Shown here in pieces: positions 45,909 through 58,939 of a DNA stretch of 64,000 nucleotides. Numbering within the stretch: the first letter of the stretch is position 1; every line of letters starts with the position of its first letter. The notes under the pieces are model-generated. The model made no database searches, was not told the DNA's origin, and saw only the letters and a program-made list of their open reading frames with translations. This stretch comes from Candidatus Shikimatogenerans bostrichidophilus (GTDB lineage Bacteria > Bacteroidota > Bacteroidia > Flavobacteriales > Blattabacteriaceae), in NCBI GenBank assembly GCA_029851265.1, contig CP099827.1, positions 47,107 through 111,106 of the forward strand, in the 5' to 3' direction. Both the position numbers and the translations under genes were made by a program.

Positions 45909-46732
45909 TTAAAATTTAATATTTATTGAATACCCAATATGATTTCTAATATTTAAAACATAATTTTTTTTAAATATAAGATATTGACCCTTAATACCTA
46001 TTAATTTTTTATTTTTTATATATTTTTTTTTTATTAAATTTAATATTTTAATTTTTTTAGGATATTTAATTATAGGATATATAAATTTATATATTTTGTT
46101 ATTATTTATAATATATTTTTTATATATTTTTGATTTTTTTAAAATTAAATTAATTAATGTATTTTTAATTTTTTTTAAATTAATATTTTTTATAAATTTA
46201 TTAGTTAACATTCTCCTAAAATTTGTTCTATCTGATATTTTTTTTTTACATATATTTTCTATTAAACCAGAAATATATCTATTAGGAGTTTCAGCTAGTT
46301 TAATAGCTTTAATGGAACCCTGATCAATTAATCTAATTTTAAAATTTTTTTTTATAGTAATACCTACTTTTATATTACCTGTTAATGAAATATAAACTAT
46401 ATGTTTTTGTAATTCTATTTTTTTTTCTTTTATTAAATTTTTATTTTTTATATTTAAATGTGAAGTACATTTAGATGGAAAAAAAATTCCTATATTAAAA
46501 TATTTTATAAAATAACATTTTTTACAATAACCATTTTTAAAAATTTGATTTTTTTTTTATATAATAAACAATATAAACAATAAGCATAATTTAATGTTAT
46601 AGTTATATATTTATTAATTAAATTATTTAATTTAATTTTTTTTGTTTTATTTATTATTAAAAAATATGATAATGGTTTAGTAAAATTTATAATCATTTTT
46701 TTTTTAATTAATATATTATTTAAATAATTCAT
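45909..46732 (-). CDS. DUF2797 family protein, interrupted by a frameshift at a 10-A tract
   Basis: Two frames together encode a Bacteroidota DUF2797 protein of about 273 residues. The first (46732 downward) starts MNYLNNILIKKKMIINFTKP and reaches CLYCLLYKKK. There a run of ten A (46549-46558 on the plus strand as T) shifts frame. With one A more, the protein continues NQIFKNGYCKKCYF. It then reads LQKHIVYISLTGNIKVGIT, IDQGSIKAIKLAETPNRYISGLIE, and the family ending IKGQYLIFKKNYVLNIRNHIGYSINI. The CxxC pairs on either side of the tract suggest a zinc site. No ATG opens the second part before 46211. Its function is unknown. Confidence 0.8.
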
Positions 46733-46751
46733 TAATTTTATTTTTTATTTA

Positions 46752-46824
46752 CTCCTCAAGCTGGATTTGAACCAGCTACCTTCTGATTAACAGTCAGATG
46801 CTCTACCTAATGAGCTATTGAGGA
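46752..46824 (-). tRNA. tRNA-Asn (anticodon GTT)
   Basis: This 73-nt minus-strand tRNA has acceptor TCCTCAA/TTGAGGA and discriminator G. The anticodon arm is TCTGA-CTGTTAA-TCAGA (anticodon GTT), and the T arm is GCTGG-TTCAAAT-CCAGC. The G34 is a potential substrate for queuosine insertion, whose late-step gene queA is in the window. Confidence 0.95.
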
Positions 46825-46901
46825 AAATTTATATTTTAATATAAATATTATATATTTATTAAATAATAAATAATTATTTTTTAAATAAAAAAAAAATAAA
46901 A

Positions 46902-48137
46902 ATGAATAAAAAAATAGAATTATTATCTCCAGTAGGTAATTTAGAATCATTATATGCAGCAATTGAATCAGGAACAGATTCTATTTATTTTGGTGTTGAA
47001 CAATTAAATATGAGATCTTTAAGTACTAATTTTAAATTAAAAGATATAGAAAAAATATCTAATATTTGTAAAAAAAAAAAAATTAAAAAATATTTAACAT
47101 TAAATACAATAATATACGATCATGATATTAATTTAGTAAAAAAAATTTTAAATATATCAAAAGAAAACAATATAGATGGTATTATAGCTATGGATAATTT
47201 TGTTATTAAATATTCTAATAAAATTAAATTACCTATACATATATCTACTCAATTAAATATAACTAATATAGAAAGTTTAAAGTTTTATTCTAAATATTCA
47301 GATGTTGTAGTCTTAAGTAGAGAATTAAATTTAAATCAAATTAAAAGTATATGTGATCAAATTAAAAAAAAAAAAATTATAGGATTTTCTAAAAAAAAAA
47401 TAAAAATAGAAATTTTTTGTCATGGTTCTTTATGTATGGCTATATCAGGTAAATGTTATTTAAGTTTACATACATATAATTCATCAGCTAATAGAGGAGC
47501 TTGTAAACAAAATTGTAGAAGAAAATATTTAGTTAAAGATGAAAATTCAAATTTTGATTTTAAAATAGATAATCAATATATTATGTCATCTAAGGATTTA
47601 TGTACTATTAATTTTTTAGATAAAATTATAAACACTGGTATTAATATATTAAAAATAGAGGGAAGAGGAAAATCACCTGAATATGTTAGTATAACTACTA
47701 GATGTTATAAAGAGGCAATAGAATCAATTAAAAATAATACATATAATAAAAATAAAATTTATAAATGGATATATAGATTACAAAGTATATATAACAGAGG
47801 TTTTTGGGGGGGATATTATTTAGGAAAAAAATTAGGAGAATGGACTAAAAAAGAAGGATCAAGTTCTATATATAGAAAAATTTTTATAGGTATAATTAAA
47901 AATTATTATAAAAAAATAAACGTTATGGAAATAAAAGTATTATCATATAAAATTAATTTATATGATAAAATTTTAATAATAGGTAATAATATAGGAGTAA
48001 AAAAAACTGTTATTAAATCATTAAAAAATTATAAAAAAAAAAATATAAAAGAGGCTAAAAAGGGAGATATTTGTACTATATATATAGATTTTAAAGTGTA
48101 TAAAAAAAATAAAATATATAAATTAATTGAAAATTAA
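46902..48137 (+). CDS. trhP: Peptidase U32-family tRNA hydroxylase (TrhP/YegQ type)
   Basis: The protein has 411 residues. The N-terminal TIM-barrel start is IELLSPVGNLESLYAAIESGTDSIYFG. The U32 signature CHGSLCMAISGKCYLS begins at C173, followed by NRGACKQNCRRKY, giving a cluster of four or more Cys that could hold an iron-sulfur centre. In E. coli TrhP makes 5-hydroxyuridine at tRNA U34 and needs prephenate, a shikimate-pathway product, as well as iron-sulfur biogenesis. The retained shikimate genes make that link plausible here. A small ferredoxin gene follows after one base. Confidence 0.88.
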   Translation: MNKKIELLSPVGNLESLYAAIESGTDSIYFGVEQLNMRSLSTNFKLKDIEKISNICKKKKIKKYLTLNTIIYDHDINLVKKILNISKENNIDGIIAMDNFVIKYSNKIKLPIHISTQLNITNIESLKFYSKYSDVVVLSRELNLNQIKSICDQIKKKKIIGFSKKKIKIEIFCHGSLCMAISGKCYLSLHTYNSSANRGACKQNCRRKYLVKDENSNFDFKIDNQYIMSSKDLCTINFLDKIINTGINILKIEGRGKSPEYVSITTRCYKEAIESIKNNTYNKNKIYKWIYRLQSIYNRGFWGGYYLGKKLGEWTKKEGSSSIYRKIFIGIIKNYYKKINVMEIKVLSYKINLYDKILIIGNNIGVKKTVIKSLKNYKKKNIKEAKKGDICTIYIDFKVYKKNKIYKLIEN

Positions 48138-48138
48138 T

Positions 48139-48384
48139 ATGAAAAAAATAAATATTATTTTACATAGAAATAAATGTATAGGATGTGGTAGTTGTGTATT
48201 AGAAAGTCCTTTATTTTTTAAAATTTGTAAAAAAGACGGTAAATCAATATTATTAAATTCAAAATTTAAAAATAATATTTATATATTAAAAAATATAAAT
48301 ATATTTTTTTTAAAAAGTTTAATAAAAGCTTATAATGTTTGTCCGGTAAAAATAATAAAAATAACAAAAAAAACAAAAAATTAA
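48139..48384 (+). CDS. Small single-cluster ferredoxin following trhP
   Basis: This 81-residue protein begins at ATG 48139. A longer frame with TTG at 48127 is possible but would overlap trhP. The cluster residues are C13-x2-C16-x2-C19 plus C68-P, the pattern of a [4Fe-4S] ferredoxin with one cluster (RNKCIGCGSC...NVCPVKIIKI). It follows trhP after a single base, so it may supply electrons or share cluster chemistry with it. It is unlike the two-cluster ferredoxin at 16092. The 3' end overlaps convergent glnS by four bases. Confidence 0.85.
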   Translation: MKKINIILHRNKCIGCGSCVLESPLFFKICKKDGKSILLNSKFKNNIYILKNINIFFLKSLIKAYNVCPVKIIKITKKTKN

Positions 48385-49901
48385 TATTTTTTTTTCATAT
48401 ATATTATTTTTTTAAATTTATTTTTTTTAAATAAATAAAAAAAACCAATTCTATGAAATTGATATATTTTTTTTAATTTTAAATTATTAATTGTTAAATC
48501 AATATAAGCTTTAATAATTTTTATTGATTTTTTATTATAAATTTTTTTTTTTTTAAAAAAAATATAATTATAATCTAATATTTTTATTTTTTTTTTATAT
48601 TTTTTGGATATCCATTGTATAGTACTTTTAATTTTTTTTTTTTTTTTAAAAAAATTACAAAATATTTTAATTATTTTTTTTTTTTTTTTTATTATTTTAT
48701 AAGCTTTTATTATATAAGAATATTTCAATCTTACATAATTATATGAAGATAATCTAAAAAAATTTTTATCATATTTTTCTTTAAAATCATTTTTTTCAAT
48801 ATAAATTTCTCTAGTAAAAGGTATTATTTGTTTTTTAAAATTTTTATTTTTTTTTATATATATCCATTCAATTAATTTTTTTGGAAAATTATTAATAATT
48901 ATTTTAATAGGATTAAATAAAACCATAACTTTAGGTGATGTTTTTATTATTTTTTTTTTAATCTCTAATTCTAGTTTATTAATAGAAATTTTATTATATC
49001 TTTTAGAATATCCAATGTTTTTAATAAAATTTATTATATATTTGGGGTTATATCCTTTCTTTTTAAAAGAAGAAATAGTAGATAATCTAGGATCATCTAA
49101 TTTTTTAATAATTTTTTTTTTAATTAAAATATTTAAATGTCTTTTACTAGTAATAGTATCATAAATATTTAATCTTGAAAATTCAATTTGTTTAGGTAAT
49201 ATATTATTATATTTTTTGTTATATATATATTTTAAAAACCAATTATATAATTTATTATGATTTTGAAATTCTATTGAACACAATGAATGAGTAATTTTTT
49301 CTATATAATCTGATTGACCATGTGCCCAATCATAAGTAGGAAATATACACCATTTATTTTTTGTTCTATAATGTTTTTTTTTTATTATTCTATACATTAT
49401 AGGATTTCTAAGATGATAATTAGGAGAATTTATATCTATTTTAGCTCTTAATACATATGAATTTTCTTTATATTTTCCATCTTTCATTTGTTTAAAATGA
49501 TATAAATTTTCTTTAATATTATATAGGTTATATATTTTATTATTTTTGTTATATTCTATATAAGCTTTTTTTTTTTTTATTAATTTTTTAGCCCATTTAT
49601 ATAAAATATTAAAATAATCTGATGTATATGTTATTTTACTCCATCTAAAACCTAACCATTTAATATTATTTTTAATTTCTTTAACAAAATTTATATGTTC
49701 ATTATATGGATTAGTATCATCAAATCTTAAATTTATTTTAGCTTTATAAATTTCAGCTAATTTAAAATTAATATAAATAGCCTTAATATGACCTATATGT
49801 AAATATCCATTAGGTTCTGGAGGAAATCTAAATTTAATTTTTTTAATAGATAATCCATTATTAATATCTTTGTTAATTTTTTTAATTATAAAATTATTCA
49901 T
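48381..49901 (-). CDS. glnS: Glutamine--tRNA ligase
   Basis: GlnRS charges tRNA-Gln directly. It has 506 residues. The class I HIGH region is FRFPPEPNGYLHIGHIKAIYINF, followed by INLRFDDTNPYNEH, both diagnostic of GlnRS rather than GluRS. The acceptor-stem domain has YDWAHGQSDYIEKITHSLCSIEF. The KMSKS position is in the SKRHLN region, LTSKRHL-like (TITSKRHLN). The C-terminal beta-barrel anticodon domain is divergent. The start overlaps the tyrS stop as ATGA. Confidence 0.94.
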   Translation of the reverse strand: MNNFIIKKINKDINNGLSIKKIKFRFPPEPNGYLHIGHIKAIYINFKLAEIYKAKINLRFDDTNPYNEHINFVKEIKNNIKWLGFRWSKITYTSDYFNILYKWAKKLIKKKKAYIEYNKNNKIYNLYNIKENLYHFKQMKDGKYKENSYVLRAKIDINSPNYHLRNPIMYRIIKKKHYRTKNKWCIFPTYDWAHGQSDYIEKITHSLCSIEFQNHNKLYNWFLKYIYNKKYNNILPKQIEFSRLNIYDTITSKRHLNILIKKKIIKKLDDPRLSTISSFKKKGYNPKYIINFIKNIGYSKRYNKISINKLELEIKKKIIKTSPKVMVLFNPIKIIINNFPKKLIEWIYIKKNKNFKKQIIPFTREIYIEKNDFKEKYDKNFFRLSSYNYVRLKYSYIIKAYKIIKKKKKIIKIFCNFFKKKKKIKSTIQWISKKYKKKIKILDYNYIFFKKKKIYNKKSIKIIKAYIDLTINNLKLKKIYQFHRIGFFYLFKKNKFKKIIYMKKKY

Positions 49902-51175
49902 TTATTTTTTTTATTTATTATAACTAAATAATGTTTTTTTTTACCCTTTTTAATTATTAAATATTTATTTAAAAATAAGTTTTTAAAATTTGAAATAATA
50001 TTATTTTTAATTTTTTTATTATTTATTAAAATTATACCATTATTTATTATATATTTTTTATATTCAGTATTAGATTTAAATATTTTTTTATATTTAATAA
50101 TATCATATATATATAAATATTTATTATTACTATTAATATTAATTTTTATATTTTTAATATGTTTTTTAATAATATTTATATGTTTATTTATTTTATATTT
50201 TTTATTATTTTTAATAAAAATTAATTTTATAATTTTATTAATTTCTTTATATGATTTTTTTCCATGTATCCATTTAGTCATATATTTTGCTATTTTATTT
50301 TGTAATATTTTTTTTTTTTTATTTTTTTTATGTTTTTTAATAATTTTTTTTATTTGTTCTTTTTTTTTAAAATAAAAATATTTAATATAATTTATAGCTT
50401 CTATATCAGATAAATTAATAAAATATTGATAAAAATTATATATAGATGTTTTTTTTTTATCTATCCAAATATTTTTTTTATTACTTTTACTAAATTTTTC
50501 ACCATTTTTTTTTAATAATAATGGAAAAGTTAAACCATATACATCTTTATTATATATTTTTTTTATTATTTTTATTCCAGTTAAAATATTATTCCATTGA
50601 TCAGATCCACCTATTTGTAAATTATAGTTTTTTTTTTTATTTAAATATAAATAATCGTATCCCTGTAATACATGATAAATAAATTCTGATAATTTTATAT
50701 TTTTATTATTTTTTATTTTATGTTTAATAATTTTAAATTTTAAAATATTATTAACATATATTTTTTTTGTTATTTTTTTTAAAAATTTTAATAAATAAAT
50801 TTTTTTTATCCATTTATAATTATTTATAATTATTATTTTTTTTTTTTTAAATATTTTTAATATTTGTAATTTTATAATATTTATATTATTTTTTATTTTA
50901 TTTTTATTTAATTTTATTTTTTTATTTTTTTCATTTAAATCACCTATTATTGCTGTAGCACCTCCTATTACTATTAAAATTTTATAACCAATATTATTTA
51001 ATCTTAATAATAAAGATATACCTAATAAATGCCCTATATGCAAAGAATTTGATGTAGGATCTATACCCATATAAACCTTTTTTTTAATTTTTTTATTATT
51101 TAAAAATTTATTTATATTTTTTGTTTTATTATAAATTAAATTTCTCCATTTTAAATCTTTAATTAATTGTAACAT
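49898..51175 (-). CDS. tyrS: Tyrosine--tRNA ligase
   Basis: TyrRS has 425 residues. The class I HIGH motif is in VYMGIDPTSNSLHIGHLLGISLLLRL. The Tyr-binding QIGGSDQWNNI block follows and the KMSKS loop is KFSKSNK. The C-terminal S4-like tRNA-binding domain is present but strongly biased (IINNGIILINNKKI). It is separated from the divergent tsaD by only 30 bp, which must hold both start regions. It ends in TGA overlapping glnS. Confidence 0.95.
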   Translation of the reverse strand: MLQLIKDLKWRNLIYNKTKNINKFLNNKKIKKKVYMGIDPTSNSLHIGHLLGISLLLRLNNIGYKILIVIGGATAIIGDLNEKNKKIKLNKNKIKNNINIIKLQILKIFKKKKIIIINNYKWIKKIYLLKFLKKITKKIYVNNILKFKIIKHKIKNNKNIKLSEFIYHVLQGYDYLYLNKKKNYNLQIGGSDQWNNILTGIKIIKKIYNKDVYGLTFPLLLKKNGEKFSKSNKKNIWIDKKKTSIYNFYQYFINLSDIEAINYIKYFYFKKKEQIKKIIKKHKKNKKKKILQNKIAKYMTKWIHGKKSYKEINKIIKLIFIKNNKKYKINKHINIIKKHIKNIKININSNNKYLYIYDIIKYKKIFKSNTEYKKYIINNGIILINNKKIKNNIISNFKNLFLNKYLIIKKGKKKHYLVIINKKNK

Positions 51176-51205
51176 TTTTTTTATATATTTATATTTTTAT
51201 ATATA

Positions 51206-52252
51206 ATGATAAAAAAAATTTTTAATAATAAAAAAATAATATTAGGTATAGAAACATCTTTTGATGACACATCAGCATCAATTTTAAAAGGTAATAAAAT
51301 ATTATCAAATATAATTTATTCACAAAAAATACATACAAAATATAATGGAGTAGTTCCTAATATAGCATCTAATATACATTTAAAAAATATTTATAATGTA
51401 GTTAAAAAATGTATATTTAAGGCAAATATTGATTTAAATAATATAAATTGTATAGCATTTACAAAAGGACCAGGTTTAATAAATTCTTTATTTATAGGAG
51501 AAAATTTTGCTAAATCTTTATCTTTATCATTAAATAAACCATTAATTGGTATTAATCATATACATGGTCATATATTTTCTCATTTTTTATATAAAAAAAA
51601 TAATAAATATCCTAATTTTCCTTTTATATGTTTAAGTATGAGTGGTGGACATACTAAAATTATAATAGTTTATAATTTTTTAAAATTTAAAACAATAGGA
51701 GATACTTTAGATGATACTTTAGGTAATTTATTTGATAAATTTTCTAATTATTTAGGTTTAAAATATCCAAATGGACCATCAATTATGGAAAAATATATAA
51801 AAAATGGAAATAATATATTTAAATTTCCTATTCCTAATGTTAAAAATTTAAATTTTAGTTTTAGCGGATTAAAAACTTATTTAAAAAATTTTATAAATAA
51901 AAATATAAATTTAGATAAAAATTTTATTAAAAAAAATATAAATAATTTATGTAAAAGTTTTCATATTACTATATATAAAATATTATTATATAAAATAAAT
52001 AAAGTTATAAAATTAACTAAAATTAAAAATATAGTTTTTTCTGGTGGTGTAGCAAATAATTTATTTTTAAAAAAAAAATTTATAAATAATTTTAAAAAAA
52101 AAAAATATAAATTATATATAATAAATAATAAAAAATTAAATAAAGATAACGCTGCTATAATTGGTTTAATGGGACAAATAAAATATTATTATAAATTATA
52201 TGATAATTTTAAAATTAAATCTAAATCAAATATTTCTTTAAATGAATTATAA
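51206..52252 (+). CDS. tsaD: tRNA N6-threonylcarbamoyladenosine transferase TsaD
   Basis: TsaD makes t6A37 in ANN-decoding tRNAs. It has 348 residues. The N-terminus is ILGIETSFDDTSASIL. The metal-binding His pair lies in NHIHGHIFSHF. ASKHA fold motifs LSMSGGHTKI and FSGGVANN are present, together with LDDTLGNLFDKFSNYLGLKYPNGP. With AUA and AAA codons dominating this genome, t6A is expected to be important. Partner genes tsaB, tsaC and tsaE are not in the window. Confidence 0.96.
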   Translation: MIKKIFNNKKIILGIETSFDDTSASILKGNKILSNIIYSQKIHTKYNGVVPNIASNIHLKNIYNVVKKCIFKANIDLNNINCIAFTKGPGLINSLFIGENFAKSLSLSLNKPLIGINHIHGHIFSHFLYKKNNKYPNFPFICLSMSGGHTKIIIVYNFLKFKTIGDTLDDTLGNLFDKFSNYLGLKYPNGPSIMEKYIKNGNNIFKFPIPNVKNLNFSFSGLKTYLKNFINKNINLDKNFIKKNINNLCKSFHITIYKILLYKINKVIKLTKIKNIVFSGGVANNLFLKKKFINNFKKKKYKLYIINNKKLNKDNAAIIGLMGQIKYYYKLYDNFKIKSKSNISLNEL

Positions 52253-52255
52253 TTT

Positions 52256-52507
52256 TTATTTAAAATTAATATTATTTTTATATTTAATATTAAATTTTTC
52301 AATTCTACCAGTATTTTTTTTTTGTTTTATATTACCAGTATAAAATGGATGAGAATATTTAGAAATTTCCATTTTATATAGTGGATAATATTTATTTTTA
52401 ATTTTTATTTTAAGTTTTGTTTTTAGTGTAGATTTACAAAGAAAATATTTATTATTTATAATATCTTTAAAAACAATTATTTTATAATTTTTATTTATAT
52501 GTTTCAT
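52256..52507 (-). CDS. rpmE2: 50S ribosomal protein L31 type B
   Basis: This 83-residue protein has the type B L31 pattern of Bacteroidota: YKIIVFKDIINNKYFLCKSTL, then EISKYSHPFYTGNIKQKKNTGRIEKFNIKY. The zinc-binding CxxC of type A L31 is absent, so it is zinc-independent, like L32 in this genome. It lies between tsaD (convergent, three bases away) and queA. Confidence 0.92.
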   Translation of the reverse strand: MKHINKNYKIIVFKDIINNKYFLCKSTLKTKLKIKIKNKYYPLYKMEISKYSHPFYTGNIKQKKNTGRIEKFNIKYKNNINFK

Positions 52508-52532
52508 ATTTTTTTTATATTATTTAATATAA

Positions 52533-53606
52533 TTATTTAATTAATAATACATCTCCATAATTTAAAAATTTATATTTATTTTTTATTGCTTCTTTATATA
52601 TATTAATAATATTTTTATAACCACAAAATGAAGATAATGTAATAAAAGATAAATTATTTGTATTTAAAAAATTTGTTATTAAAGAATCTATTATCCTTAT
52701 TTTTAAAGGATAATTTATTAATGTATTAATATTTCCATTAAATGGTTTAATTTTATCATATTTTACTATACTTTCTATTCCCTTTAATGTGTTTATACCA
52801 ATACAACATATTTTTTTTTTTTTTTTAATTTCTTTGTTAATATTATTACTAATTTTTTTTTTAATTATTAATTTTTCAGAATGTATTTTATATTTATTTA
52901 TATTATTTATATTAATATTAATAAAACTATTTAAATTTAAATGAAGAGTAATATCAAAAATTTTAATTTTTTTTAATTTAAATTTTAAAAATGTATTTTT
53001 AGAAAAATGTATTCCTTCATTAGGTAAATAAATAGATCCATAATTTTTAGCATATATATTTTGTAATATATTTAATTTTAAATTTTTTAAATATTTTTTT
53101 TTAATATTATCTGGTAATATTATTTTTCCTATTTTATATAATATTTTTTTTAATTTAAAATTTTTTCCTTTTTTAAAAATAAATTTTAATAATCTTCCTT
53201 TAGAAGTAGTATTATTAATTATTTCTGAATATAATTTTTTTTTTTTATTTATATTAAAAATTATTTTATTTCCAACTCTTACTTTTCTAGCTGGTTTAAC
53301 TAAAACATCCCATATATGGTAATATGGATTTATTTCTTTAATTAAAAATATTTCTATATTTGAATTGTTTTTTTCTTTTTTACCTATTATTTTTGATACA
53401 AAAACTTTTGTATTATTTCTTATAATAATATTTTTATTGTTAATATATTTATTTATATTATAAAATTTGTCATGTATTATTTTTTTTGTTTTTTTATAAT
53501 ATATTAATAATTTACTATTTTCTTTTTTTATTGGAATTTCTTTATTTATAAGATAGTTTGGTATATAAAATTTTTTAAATATTAAATTTTTAATTTTTTT
53601 TTTCAT
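52533..53606 (-). CDS. queA: S-adenosylmethionine:tRNA ribosyltransferase-isomerase QueA
   Basis: QueA adds the epoxycyclopentanediol ring to preQ1 at G34 of Asn, Asp, His and Tyr tRNAs, in queuosine synthesis. It has 357 residues, full length. Family blocks include IPNYLINKEIPIKKENSKLLIYY, IIIRNNTKVFVSKIIGKK, DVLVKPARKVRVGNKIIF, and the C-terminal KYKFLNYGDVLLIK. Blocks GIHFSKNTF and TLHLNLNSFI replace the usual GLHFT and TLHVG.GTF. Retention implies that at least part of the Q pathway persists. The Tgt gene is not in the window. Confidence 0.93.
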   Translation of the reverse strand: MKKKIKNLIFKKFYIPNYLINKEIPIKKENSKLLIYYKKTKKIIHDKFYNINKYINNKNIIIRNNTKVFVSKIIGKKEKNNSNIEIFLIKEINPYYHIWDVLVKPARKVRVGNKIIFNINKKKKLYSEIINNTTSKGRLLKFIFKKGKNFKLKKILYKIGKIILPDNIKKKYLKNLKLNILQNIYAKNYGSIYLPNEGIHFSKNTFLKFKLKKIKIFDITLHLNLNSFINININNINKYKIHSEKLIIKKKISNNINKEIKKKKKICCIGINTLKGIESIVKYDKIKPFNGNINTLINYPLKIRIIDSLITNFLNTNNLSFITLSSFCGYKNIINIYKEAIKNKYKFLNYGDVLLIK

Positions 53607-53777
53607 ATTTTTTATTTTTTTTTTGCATTATATTAATTTTTATATTATATAATATAAAGAGTATATAGTAATATATATATATTGTTTTTTGAATTTTAAA
53701 ATAATAATATTTTAAAAAAATAAAAATTTCTTTGAGAGGATTAATTTTTTAAATTTTAAAAATTTTTATAAAATATA

Positions 53778-55328
<1,551 letters not shown>

Positions 55329-55444
55329 TTTAGAGTTTAAATTAAATAATTAATTCATAAATTAAATTTTTATTTTTTAAAATATTATTATTTTTATCTG
55401 TAAAATAGGTAGACTTTTATAAAATAATGATATTATTTTATTTT

Positions 55445-55518
55445 AGTCTTGTAGCTCAGAAGGTTAGAGCACTACACTGATAATGTAGAGGTCCGTGGTT
55501 CAATTCCACGCGAGACTA
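55445..55518 (+). tRNA. tRNA-Ile (anticodon GAT)
   Basis: This rRNA-spacer tRNA has acceptor AGTCTTG/CGAGACT with discriminator A. The anticodon arm is CTACA-CTGATAA-TGTAG and the T arm is CGTGG-TTCAATT-CCACG. It reads AUU and AUC, and the tRNA-Ile(CAT) at 17756 would cover AUA. Confidence 0.96.
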
Positions 55519-55530
55519 TATATTAATTAA

Positions 55531-55603
55531 GGGGAATTAGCTTAATTGGTAGAGCACCTGTTTTGCATACAGGAGGCTATCGGTTCGATTCCGATATTCT
55601 CCA
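55531..55603 (+). tRNA. tRNA-Ala (anticodon TGC)
   Basis: This rRNA-spacer tRNA has acceptor GGGGAAT/ATTCTCC with the G3-T70 wobble that specifies Ala, and discriminator A. The anticodon arm is CCTGT-TTTGCAT-ACAGG and the T arm is ATCGG-TTCGATT-CCGAT. It is the substrate of the truncated AlaRS at 58940. Confidence 0.96.
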
Positions 55604-55744
55604 TATTTATATTTATAAAATTATTTTTTATAAATATTTTTAGTTATTTGAAATTAAATTTATAAAAGTTCCAAAAAATAAAAAAAATATTAAATTAATA
55701 TTATTTTTATTTGTAGATTAAAAATTTTTTACTTATAAAAAATG

Positions 55745-58708
<2,964 letters not shown>

Positions 58709-58814
58709 TATATTTTGTAATAAAAAAATAAAAAAACTATAATTATAGTATTAATTTTTATTTTTTAATTTTTTAACTTTTATAAATTTATATTTCTAAG
58801 GAATATAATAAATT

Positions 58815-58930
58815 AAAATTGGTGTTTAATAGAGATAAGGTTTACCTTTTTCCATTCCGAACAAAGAAGTAAAAATTATCTTCGCCGATGGTACTAATTA
58901 AAAATTGGAAGAGTAGGTAATGCCAATTTT
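58815..58930 (+). rRNA. rrf: 5S ribosomal RNA
   Basis: About 116 nt bounded by the terminal helix AAAATTGG (58815-58822) and CCAATTTT (58923-58930). Inside is the loop CATTCCGAACAAAGAAGTAAA, the 5S signature (CCGAAC...GAAGT). It completes the single rRNA operon of the window and is followed by convergent alaS. Confidence 0.93.
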
Positions 58931-58939
58931 GATTTATTA

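Noticed and set aside
48127..48138. TTG start for the small ferredoxin overlapping trhP
   Set aside because: An ATG at 48139 gives the normal ferredoxin N-terminus with a one-base gap after the trhP stop.
53607..53777. A defined rRNA promoter upstream of 16S
   Set aside because: The region is almost pure A/T, and no convincing Bacteroidota -33/-7 pair could be separated from background.
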